Below are positions 1 to 5,323 of a stretch of DNA of 5,323 nt, piece by piece. Source of the stretch: CAWUIH01 sp963922495 (GTDB taxonomy: Bacteria; Pseudomonadota; Gammaproteobacteria; Coxiellales; Coxiellaceae). The DNA lies in contig CAWUIH010000093.1 of NCBI GenBank assembly GCA_963922495.1, positions 1 through 5,323 on the forward strand. Direction: 5' to 3'. Position numbers and translations under genes: made by a program. Below the pieces are notes generated by a model that made no database searches, had not been told where the DNA came from, and saw nothing but the letters and a program-made list of their open reading frames with translations. The first letter of the stretch is position 1. Every line of letters begins with the position of its first letter.

Positions 1-774
1 ATCAATTTCTAACTGATGGTACTTTCCTAGTGATTGATCCAATTCACCTTTCACGACATCTTTTTCATATTTCAAACAGTCGATCTGCTGGCTTAATGAA
101 TGGATGTTTGCTTCAGATTGATGCACTATTCTATCCTTCGTGTTGATATTATTTTTTAGTTCAGTTATTTCCCCTTCAAACGCACGTTTCTCTGATAATC
201 TTTCTTCACGGATTATTTCCCTGTAATGATCTAAGTTAGCTTGAAAGTGGCTAATTTGTTCTGTTATCCGCTTTATCTCAGTATGTCTATCGCCCAACTT
301 TTCCTTTAATCGGTTAATTTCAGTAGTTCTCTCATTCAAATTTTTGTTAAGTTTATCCGTCAATCGTTCTAATGCTAATTTTTCCTCTTCCCTTTGGCAA
401 ACACATTTTTCAAGACCCACTTTTTCTTGAAGTAATTGATTATTGGCTTTTTCTAACGACTCGACTTTTAGACGTAACTCATCAATAGCCTGCTTATTCT
501 CCTGGGTTAGTTTTTCAAGATTGCTGTTCGCCTCTTCACAAAGCGCTTCATAAATCCCCCTTACCGCCGCCAATAATGATTCCGGCAATCCCCTTTCTAA
601 TTCAATTTTATGACCGTGATTGTTTCGCCAATGTCGCAAGTGTTGGTTGATCGTGCTATTGCTACCGGTTCCCAGCACTCGGCGTACAGCCTCAATGGAC
701 GGTCGTTGATTTTGCTCGGTCAGCTGAGCTGCTGCCTTAGCGACATCAAAATACGTGATCCCTGGTCTCGGCAC
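1..774 (-). CDS. tnpT: KfrA/TnpT-like coiled-coil DNA-binding protein, 3' end missing
   Basis: An open frame of 258 codons runs without a stop from GTG (774-772) to the left edge, so the C-terminus is outside the window. GTG is the only usual start: an in-frame TGA lies 12 codons upstream, no ATG or TTG lies between, and AGG (785-783) is 8 bases ahead of it. Residues 1-50 begin MPRPGITYFDVAKAAAQL and include GTGSNSTINQHLRHWR, the pattern of the KfrA N-terminal helix-turn-helix domain. From residue 66 to the edge there is no proline, and heptad-spaced Leu/Ile among Glu, Lys, Gln and Asn predict a long coiled coil. KfrA proteins bind operators at their own promoters. In Tn4651 a coiled-coil helper, TnpT, is divergent from the recombinase TnpS and assists cointegrate resolution. 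Naming this gene tnpT rests on the same arrangement beside a recombinase and a Tn3 tnpA, not on sequence comparison. A plasmid-type KfrA is the alternative. Confidence 0.82.
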   Translation of the reverse strand, partial: MPRPGITYFDVAKAAAQLTEQNQRPSIEAVRRVLGTGSNSTINQHLRHWRNNHGHKIELERGLPESLLAAVRGIYEALCEEANSNLEKLTQENKQAIDELRLKVESLEKANNQLLQEKVGLEKCVCQREEEKLALERLTDKLNKNLNERTTEINRLKEKLGDRHTEIKRITEQISHFQANLDHYREIIREERLSEKRAFEGEITELKNNINTKDRIVHQSEANIHSLSQQIDCLKYEKDVVKGELDQSLGKYHQLEID

Positions 775-825
775 GGTGGCTACCTGTTTATTTTGTAATG
801 TATAACATCAATCATAATGAAATGT

Positions 826-891
826 TATCAAATGATATCAGAAAAATGAAATGTATCAAGTGATCAAACGGGACAAACGCTATTATCAAGT
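826..891 (+). repeat. Three phased TATCAARTs-like direct repeats (TATCAA-R-T)
   Basis: TATCAAAT begins at 826, and exact copies of TATCAAGT begin at 854 and 884. Start-to-start distances are 28 and 30 bases, close to three helical turns, so all three would face nearly the same side of the DNA. Each follows a T or A-rich flank, and a partial copy, TATCAG, starts at 836. Candidate binding units for the KfrA/TnpT-like protein or accessory sites for the recombinase; the sequence does not say which. Confidence 0.5.
832..859 (-). promoter_or_regulatory. Probable promoter of the KfrA/TnpT-like gene
   Basis: Read on the minus strand, TTGATA (859-854) is five of six to the sigma70 -35 consensus and TATCAT (837-832) is five of six to the -10, separated by 16 bases. 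Transcription would begin near 825, giving a leader of about 50 bases before the GTG at 774. The -35 hexamer lies within one of the phased TATCAA repeats and the -10 within the adjacent dyad. A protein bound there would block this promoter, which fits autoregulation as known for KfrA proteins. Confidence 0.4.
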
Positions 892-902
892 CCGACTAAA
901 TA

Positions 903-1946
903 ATGCTAAACTTGGCGCCCTTTAAACGTATACGAAACCTACCCAAGAGAGAGCGCTTTCAAATGGCATTAAAAGAAATAAAAATGATCAACGCTTTGTC
1001 ATTACGTAATGACACTTCCGTTTCTTTCGTAACGGAGCAAAAGCAATATATTCACCAAGCCACCTCAAATAACACACGACGCGCTTATAAAGCGGCGATT
1101 AAGCAATTTGAGATTAGTGGGGGCAAATTACCTGCCACAGCGCAAATGATAGCAGATTACCTGACAAAACAAGCCACGCGCTTAAACCCACGAACATTAT
1201 CCTTGCACTTAACGGCGCTTTCTCATTGGCACCAATACCAGGAATTACACGATCCGACACAAGCCCCGGGTATACGCAAGCTGTTAAAAGGGATTTATCG
1301 CACACAGGGTAAACCAAAACGAAAATCTAAAGCATTGCAGCCAAAACAGATACAACACATGATCGAGCACTGCGAACAGAAAAATACTCTAAAGGGTTGG
1401 CGTAATAGCGCGCTTATTCAAACTGCTTATTTTGGCGCATTCAGACGTAGTGAATTAATCACGCTCCATTACGAGCATTTACAATTTGAACCACACGGGG
1501 TGATTATTATGATCCCTCGCTCCAAGACCGATCAAAGCGGTGAAGGTAAAGTAAAGGCACTCCCTTATGGTCAAGATAAGATCTGTCCCGTACAAGCGTT
1601 ACAAAAATGGTTGACGGCAGCCAATATTACTCAGGGCCCGGTGTTTCGTAGTATTAATCGTTGGGGTGGATTGCAATCTACAGCAATACATCCCGAAAGT
1701 ATTAACACCATGATCAAAACCATCGCTAAACATTGTGGGTTTGATGGTATTGATGAAATATCTAGCCATAGTCTACGACGTGGTTTTGCAACCAGCGCCG
1801 CACATACTGGCGCCGAGTTTGAAGCTATTAAAAAGCAAGGTGGGTGGAAAAATGACAGTACCGTAAGAGGATATATCGAAGAAGGACAACTATTTGATAA
1901 GAACGCTGCTGCACAATTATTAAAATCATTTAACGATTCAACGTAA
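903..1946 (+). CDS. tnpS: TnpS-like tyrosine recombinase (cointegrate resolvase)
   Basis: A complete tyrosine recombinase of 347 residues from the first ATG. Residues about 45-125 form the core-binding, SAM-like domain (start near FVTEQKQYIHQATSNNTRRA). The C-terminal catalytic domain has R181 in AFRRSEL, K208 in PRSKTD, H289 and R292 in SHSLRRG, W315 in GGWKN, and the nucleophile Y324 in VRGYIEEG. All catalytic positions are present, so it should be active. The basic segment KPKRKSK (137-143) is the likely interdomain linker. The first ATG has no Shine-Dalgarno. ATG 963 follows GAGAGAG (947-953) and gives 327 residues, close to my recollection of Tn4651 TnpS, so it may be the true start. It is divergent from the coiled-coil gene and 10 bases ahead of tnpA. 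Its proposed role is site-specific resolution of cointegrates at 775-902. A phage or island integrase is less likely, given its tnpA partner. Confidence 0.88.
   Translation: MLNLAPFKRIRNLPKRERFQMALKEIKMINALSLRNDTSVSFVTEQKQYIHQATSNNTRRAYKAAIKQFEISGGKLPATAQMIADYLTKQATRLNPRTLSLHLTALSHWHQYQELHDPTQAPGIRKLLKGIYRTQGKPKRKSKALQPKQIQHMIEHCEQKNTLKGWRNSALIQTAYFGAFRRSELITLHYEHLQFEPHGVIIMIPRSKTDQSGEGKVKALPYGQDKICPVQALQKWLTAANITQGPVFRSINRWGGLQSTAIHPESINTMIKTIAKHCGFDGIDEISSHSLRRGFATSAAHTGAEFEAIKKQGGWKNDSTVRGYIEEGQLFDKNAAAQLLKSFNDST
947..953 (+). promoter_or_regulatory. Ribosome binding site favouring the downstream tnpS start
   Basis: GAGAGAG at 947-953 lies 9 bases before the in-frame ATG at 963. The ATG at 903 is preceded only by AT-rich sequence (GACTAAATA) with no purine-rich match. 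Starting at 963 removes 20 basic residues that precede the recognisable core-binding domain and leaves that domain intact. Confidence 0.4.
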
Positions 1947-1956
1947 AGGGAGTACT

Positions 1957-4900
1957 ATGCAGGATAAAAGAATACAAGTTCTATCACAAAATGAAATTAA
2001 TGCTATCTATGACTATCCAGAACTTACTCCAGAAGAGCAATGTTATATTTTTGATGCAGAGCAAAAAACGCTGCAGTATTTGCGAAAACTGAAAACAGTT
2101 GAAACCAAGCTTTATTTTATGCTGATGTTCGGCTATTTCAAGGCAAAATGTCTATTCTATAAAATAGACTATGATAAAAGCCATAACGATATCATCTATC
2201 TAATCAATAGATTTTTCCCTGGGGAAAAGCTCCCCACAAAATATCCGGGGACAAGTAGCATCACTAAAATAAAAGTTATAATAAAAACACATTTTAAAAA
2301 TGGTAGCCCTTCCCAACAGAGCAGAAAGATTCAAACAAAATTAAAGCTACTAGCAAAAAATAACATTATCCCCACTCACTTACTTAAAAGCTTACTAAAT
2401 TATTTGTATGAAGAGCATATTCCTATCCCTGCTTATAGCACATTGCAAACATTGCTCGGTGAGACTTTATCAAAGGAAGAAAAACGGTTGATGCGCATGG
2501 TTTCCAACAGTATATCCATAAATATTGACAAACAAATTGAGAAATTATTACGGCTAGATGATGGCTTATACCATATCAGTGCACTCAAATCAGATCCTAA
2601 AGGTTTTAACAGGCATGAAATGCAGAAAGAACTAGAAAAATTCGACACGATCTATAAAATATTTAACTTCGCTAGAAAATTATTGCCAAAGTTCGATATA
2701 TCAACAGTCAACAAAAATTACTATGCGTCACTAGCCGTATACTATGATGCCTATCAGTTACGCCAATTTAAAAGGCGAAAATACCAACTTTATATTATTT
2801 GCTTTGTCTATAACCAATTCTTTAAGGTTAGGAATAATATTATTGACGCATTCATTCACTATGTAAGACTCTACGATAAAAAGGGTGAAGAATATGGGAC
2901 CATACAAATGGCCAGAGTTAAGTCCCCGTTTGAATCTCACCGACTGAAGATAGCTAGCATTTTAGATATCTTTGATACTTGCCAACACGATAATTACCCA
3001 TTCAAGTCAGTTAAGAAAGATGCGTTTAAAGTCATGCCTCTGGATGATATGAGGAATGTAAAGCAATTGCTTAGAACTGGCACACTTAACAGGCAATCAT
3101 TCATATGGCAGTTTCATAGTGAAAATCATCAATGTACAGCATTAAATATCAGACCATTATTTATGGCAATTGACTATACTTGCGTAAAGAGTTCAACTTT
3201 ATTGAAAGATGCTATACGCTTTATGCGTTTTGCATTTAAAGCAAAAAAGGCCTTAACACAATTTGACATATCGGATACCCCAACTGATTTTATATCCAGC
3301 AAGGATATGCAATATTTAATAACCGCGTCACATAACGATGGGAAAAATAAATCACAACAGATTGACTTACTCCGTTATGAATACTTTGTTTATCAGCAAT
3401 TGGAAAGAGGATTTCAAGCGGGAACCGTCTTTTGCAATTCTTCAATAGACTATAAAAGTCTTGAGCATGACTTGCAGTTAAAGACAAAAGCCAAAGCGTA
3501 TAAAAAGTTTATTTCTCAATCAGAAATTCCATTGATTAAAAAAGACATTGTTGATCTACTCAATGAGCAAAAAGAAACCCTTGAGGCACTTATTGAGCGT
3601 GTTAACGATAGAATCCTATCTGGAGAAAATAAATTTGTAACAGTCAAAGTTAATAATGGTGAAACGAAAGTGACCATTCCGTATGTTAAAATAGAGACTG
3701 CATTTAACGATCCTTTTTTCGATGATCATGAGAAAATAAATATTGTTGACTTATTGGTTTTTGTTGATAAGCAGTGTGGTTATAGTAAGGAATTTCTGCA
3801 TTTAAAAGAGTATCAGTCAAAAAAATCATATGAATATGAATACCTATTGGCGTGTATATTGGCAAATGCGACAGGACTTGGTATTAATAAAATAGCCAGT
3901 AGCTCTCATTTAAACTATGATATCCTTAAAAACCTAAACCAAAGCAGGATCAGATTGGAAACGTTAAGACAGGCAAACAAGACTATTTGTGATAAAACTG
4001 CTAGGCTGCCTATTTTTAGAGAATATGACATTAATGGAAAACTCCATGGTAGCACAGACGGGCAAAAATTTGATGTGAGATGGGAGACCTTCAAAAGTCG
4101 ATATCTTAGGAAATACTTCAAAGAGAAAGGTGTTTCAGCCTACAGCATGATCGTTAACCATGTAGCGCTCGACAGTATGATTATTGGTGGTCATGAAAGT
4201 CACTATCTGTTTGATATTGTTTTCAATAACATGACAAACATACGGCCAGATATTCTCTCAACTGATACAGAAGGCAGCAATTCATTGAATTTCTTATTTC
4301 TTGAACTGCTTTCAGTGGCTTTTGCACCATGGTACAAATCCATAGGCAAAAAACTTAAAACAATTTGTGGATTCAATTATCCAAAATATTATAAAGATAA
4401 AGCCTATGTCATACGACCGTCAAAAAAAGTAAATGAATCACTGATTGCCAGAGAATGGGGAAATGCTCTAAACATTTTTGCAGCGATGCTATCAGGAGAT
4501 TCATCACAAAGTACCATTGTTAAAAAGCTCTCGTCTCACGAGCGTGATAGTGATACTAAAAATGCAATATGGGAATACAATAGGATCTCTATGAGCATTT
4601 ATTTATTACTTTTCGTGGATGATATACATTTTAGGAATGGTGCAAGAAAGTCACTAAATCGTGGTGAGGGGTATCACCAACTTAAACGAGCTATTGTTAA
4701 CACCGGCGGTGGTGACTTTCGTGGAAAGAGTGAAATAGAAATAATGGTATGGAATGAGTGCGCCCGGCTTGTTGCAAACGCTATCATTTATTACAATGCC
4801 TATCTACTGTCAAACATTTTTACTGCAAAAGAAAAGGCAGGAAATCTTGAGGCCATAGAGCTACTCAAAAAGATATCACCAATCGCATGGCAGCATATTA

Positions 4901-5031
4901 ACTTACTTGGCATGTATGACTTTAGCTTAAAAGAATCCATTAATATTGAGCGAGTATTATCAGCTATGCTAAAGAATTTTGATAATGAATGGAGCAAAAC
5001 AAATAGGGAACCTCAGGCGGTAGTGCGTTGA
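1957..5031 (+). CDS. tnpA: Tn3-family transposase TnpA
   Basis: A 1024-residue protein, the usual length for Tn3-family transposases. It binds the terminal inverted repeats and carries out replicative transposition to a cointegrate. The N-terminal third, opening with LSQNEINAIYDYPELTPEEQ, fits the DNA-binding region (DUF4158 type) of this family. The C-terminal part carries the RNase H-like DDE core: D701 in HGSTDGQKF, D770 in LSTDTEGSN and E904 in LNRGEGYHQL. Family signatures lie between and beyond them: GVSAYSMIVNHV (725-736), GGHESHYLFDI (744-754), FAPWYK (789-794), YYNAYLL (945-951) and ISPIAWQHINLLG (973-985). No frameshift or stop breaks it, so it looks functional. GGGAG (1948-1952) is 4 bases before the ATG and directly after the tnpS stop, indicating co-transcription with tnpS. 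It is richer in AT, and in Lys, Asn, Ile and Tyr, than tnpS. Its TGA stop lies inside the proposed terminal repeat. Confidence 0.95.
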   Translation: MQDKRIQVLSQNEINAIYDYPELTPEEQCYIFDAEQKTLQYLRKLKTVETKLYFMLMFGYFKAKCLFYKIDYDKSHNDIIYLINRFFPGEKLPTKYPGTSSITKIKVIIKTHFKNGSPSQQSRKIQTKLKLLAKNNIIPTHLLKSLLNYLYEEHIPIPAYSTLQTLLGETLSKEEKRLMRMVSNSISINIDKQIEKLLRLDDGLYHISALKSDPKGFNRHEMQKELEKFDTIYKIFNFARKLLPKFDISTVNKNYYASLAVYYDAYQLRQFKRRKYQLYIICFVYNQFFKVRNNIIDAFIHYVRLYDKKGEEYGTIQMARVKSPFESHRLKIASILDIFDTCQHDNYPFKSVKKDAFKVMPLDDMRNVKQLLRTGTLNRQSFIWQFHSENHQCTALNIRPLFMAIDYTCVKSSTLLKDAIRFMRFAFKAKKALTQFDISDTPTDFISSKDMQYLITASHNDGKNKSQQIDLLRYEYFVYQQLERGFQAGTVFCNSSIDYKSLEHDLQLKTKAKAYKKFISQSEIPLIKKDIVDLLNEQKETLEALIERVNDRILSGENKFVTVKVNNGETKVTIPYVKIETAFNDPFFDDHEKINIVDLLVFVDKQCGYSKEFLHLKEYQSKKSYEYEYLLACILANATGLGINKIASSSHLNYDILKNLNQSRIRLETLRQANKTICDKTARLPIFREYDINGKLHGSTDGQKFDVRWETFKSRYLRKYFKEKGVSAYSMIVNHVALDSMIIGGHESHYLFDIVFNNMTNIRPDILSTDTEGSNSLNFLFLELLSVAFAPWYKSIGKKLKTICGFNYPKYYKDKAYVIRPSKKVNESLIAREWGNALNIFAAMLSGDSSQSTIVKKLSSHERDSDTKNAIWEYNRISMSIYLLLFVDDIHFRNGARKSLNRGEGYHQLKRAIVNTGGGDFRGKSEIEIMVWNECARLVANAIIYYNAYLLSNIFTAKEKAGNLEAIELLKKISPIAWQHINLLGMYDFSLKESINIERVLSAMLKNFDNEWSKTNREPQAVVR

Positions 5032-5065
5032 AACACGAATTTTTGCGGCATCTGCCCACAACCCC
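5028..5065. repeat. Candidate right terminal inverted repeat (IRR), 38 bp
   Basis: The 38 bases from the tnpA stop to the first CCCC run after it look like a Tn3-type end. Read inward, the repeat begins GGGGTTGTGG, then GCAGATGCCGCAAAAATTCG, and finishes TGTTTCAA. The family hallmarks are a GGGG terminus, a length near 38 bases and a position directly behind tnpA. As I recall them, the Tn501/Tn1721 ends contain GCAGAATTCGGAAAAAATCG, which matches the middle block closely, with the present repeat one base longer on its outer side. The usual inner TAAG is not present here (CAA instead). The mate at the left end lies outside the window, so the repeat cannot be confirmed here. The outer boundary could be 5064 or 5065. 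Confidence 0.6.
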
Positions 5066-5237
5066 TAATAAGCTGAGGTCACAAGGCATTGAAATACCTG
5101 ATGAGGTGTTGGCAGGAATTTCGCCGTATTGGACAGAGCACATTAACCGATTTGGGATATTTCAATTGGAAATGGAGAAAAAAGTCGCTGAAATTGAGTA
5201 TGATTTAGTCGCTGAGGGCGTGCCAGTCGAGATTTAA
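5066..5237 (+). pseudogene. 3' fragment of another Tn3-family transposase gene
   Basis: From the codon at 5067 the frame reads NKLRSQGIEIPDEVLAG, then ISPYWTEHINRFG, then about 25 residues to TAA at 5235-5237. This matches the extreme C-terminus of Tn3-family transposases, where a segment of the type LRxxGxxxPDxLLAxxSPxxxEHINxxG follows the last catalytic helix. It also shares ISP-x4-HIN-x2-G with residues 973-985 of the complete tnpA here, while differing elsewhere, so it is not a copy of that gene's tail. The frame stays open back to a TTG at 5028 that overlaps the tnpA stop, giving a nominal 69-residue ORF, but its first 13 codons fall in the candidate terminal repeat and show no family resemblance. 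I therefore read it as the tail of a resident tnpA cut by insertion. A translationally coupled small protein is the alternative: AGGCGG (5015-5020) could serve as a ribosome binding site for the TTG. Confidence 0.65.
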
Positions 5238-5250
5238 CCCTAAATTTCCA

Positions 5251-5266
5251 GGATCGGGGCCGAACC
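5251..5266. promoter_or_regulatory. GC-rich dyad, possible operator of the downstream KfrA-like gene
   Basis: GGATCGG-GG-CCGAACC is an inverted repeat with six of seven pairs matching around a two-base centre. It ends 4 bases before the ATG at 5271. The centre is too short for a comfortable RNA hairpin loop, so a protein-binding site is more likely than a terminator. It covers the place where the ribosome would bind, and KfrA proteins repress their own promoters, so autoregulation is a reasonable inference. A weaker AT-rich dyad, ATTTA-ACCC-TAAAT (5232-5245), overlaps the end of the pseudogene. Confidence 0.35.
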
Positions 5267-5270
5267 TCTA

Positions 5271-5323
5271 ATGGCAAGACATGGCGTCGATTATGAAACG
5301 GTAAAGCACGCGGCACTCAAACT
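5271..5323 (+). CDS. Start of a second KfrA-like DNA-binding protein, cut by the window edge
   Basis: ATG at 5271 opens a frame that reads MARHGVDYETVKHAALK and continues past the right edge. This resembles the opening of KfrA N-terminal domains and follows the same pattern as the minus-strand gene at the other end (MPRPGITYFDVAKAAAQ): a basic start, then G-[IV]-x-Y-x-x-V-x-x-A-A. No better start exists, because an in-frame TAA lies at 5241-5243 and no other ATG, GTG or TTG follows it before 5271. The ribosome binding site is weak: the nearest candidate, AGGA at 5250-5253, is 17 bases away. Seventeen residues are too few to be certain of the family. It would be outside the transposon, in the interrupted resident DNA. 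Confidence 0.5.
   Translation, partial: MARHGVDYETVKHAALK

Larger units (their letters stand above)
775..902. promoter_or_regulatory. Divergent control region and candidate res/rst resolution site
   Basis: This is the only non-coding gap between the divergent KfrA/TnpT-like gene and the tyrosine recombinase gene. In Tn4651-type transposons the resolution site lies in exactly this position. The stretch is AT-rich and dense in short repeats. AATGTTATCA (821-830) is followed directly by AATGATATCA (831-840), and AATGTATCA recurs at 850-858. ATAACAT (802-808) is inverted as ATGTTAT (822-828). TATCA-AA-TGATA (826-837) is a perfect dyad, and TATCA-AG-TGATC (854-865) is a near copy. A GGAC (871-874)/GTCC (890-893) pair sits closest to tnpS. 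Which of these is the strand-exchange core cannot be decided from sequence alone. TATTAT (881-886) could be a plus-strand -10 box, but it lacks a good -35. Confidence 0.55.
1..5065. mobile_element. Tn3-family transposon, Tn4651-type module, left end missing
   Basis: The unit comprises the KfrA/TnpT-like gene, the repeat-rich resolution region, the tyrosine recombinase, tnpA and the candidate right terminal repeat. Use of a tyrosine recombinase with a divergent coiled-coil partner, in place of a serine resolvase, is the Tn4651 style of cointegrate resolution. Here tnpA follows tnpS by 10 bases in the same direction; as I recall, in Tn4651 tnpA lies apart from tnpS/tnpT. Whether passenger genes exist to the left of position 1 cannot be seen. 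Confidence 0.75.

Noticed and set aside
610..798. Plus-strand 62-residue ORF
   Set aside because: It lies almost entirely opposite the KfrA/TnpT-like gene, has no recognisable motif or ribosome binding site, and is explained as a shadow of that gene.
775..902. CRISPR array or plasmid replication iterons
   Set aside because: Repeat units are only 8-10 bases and imperfect, there is no repeat-spacer pattern and no replication initiator gene beside them.
1114..4997. Six minus-strand ORFs of 60-71 codons inside tnpS and tnpA
   Set aside because: All are antisense to well-supported coding sequence and none shows a family motif.
903..5031. Gamma-Mobile-Trio (GmtY/GmtZ/GmtX) island genes
   Set aside because: A recombinase followed by a long protein suggested it, but the long protein carries the full Tn3 DDE signature and the upstream partner is a KfrA-like coiled-coil gene.
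5028..5237. Toxin, antitoxin or regulatory protein coupled to tnpA
   Set aside because: The recognisable part is the Tn3 transposase tail (ISP-x4-HIN-x2-G), with no toxin or DNA-binding motif. The overlap with tnpA is better explained by the terminal repeat.
5201..5240. Terminal repeat ending at AACCC (5236-5240), after the small ORF
   Set aside because: It has only CCC, lacks the GCAGA/AAAAA block and falls in the coding sequence of the transposase tail. The repeat at 5028-5065 fits better.
5232..5245. ATTTA-ACCC-TAAAT hairpin as a transcription terminator
   Set aside because: The stem is five A-T pairs and has no following T run, so it is too weak to claim as a terminator.

Overview
This window holds most of a Tn3-family transposon of the Tn4651 type, its probable right-hand end, and a few hundred bases of the DNA it sits in. 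The organism is probably a gammaproteobacterium. The basis for that is the family content (KfrA-type DNA-binding proteins, a TnpS-like tyrosine recombinase, a long Tn3 transposase) and moderately AT-rich genes with proteobacterial-style ribosome binding sites. The sequence alone does not give genus, or plasmid versus chromosome.

Layout. (1) 774 to 1, minus strand: a KfrA/TnpT-like protein with an N-terminal helix-turn-helix domain and a very long proline-free coiled coil. It starts at GTG and runs off the left edge. (2) 775-902: a 128-base divergent intergenic region with phased TATCAA repeats, short dyads and a good minus-strand promoter, which is the likely resolution (res/rst) site and shared control region. 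(3) 903-1946, plus: a tyrosine recombinase with a full catalytic set (R181, K208, H289, R292, W315, Y324), TnpS-like. (4) 1957-5031, plus: a 1024-residue Tn3-family DDE transposase (D701, D770, E904), 10 bases after the recombinase and with a strong Shine-Dalgarno. (5) 5028-5065: a candidate 38-base terminal inverted repeat that overlaps the tnpA stop codon and ends in CCCC. (6) 5066-5237: an open stretch encoding the C-terminal tail of a different Tn3-family transposase, apparently the gene this transposon inserted into. (7) 5238-5270: a short intergenic region with a GC-rich dyad. (8) 5271 to the right edge: the first 17 codons of a second KfrA-like gene.

How they would work together. TnpA makes a replicative cointegrate between the two terminal repeats. 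The tyrosine recombinase, helped by the coiled-coil KfrA/TnpT-like protein, resolves it at the site between their divergent genes. Placing tnpA directly behind tnpS suggests that both are transcribed together from the control region.

The most interesting reading is at the right edge. The small 69-codon ORF that overlaps the end of tnpA looks like an accidental fusion. Its first 13 codons are the transposon's terminal repeat, and the rest is the 3' fragment of an older tnpA. If so, the window captures a Tn3-family element nested inside another, with a testable prediction for the left junction.
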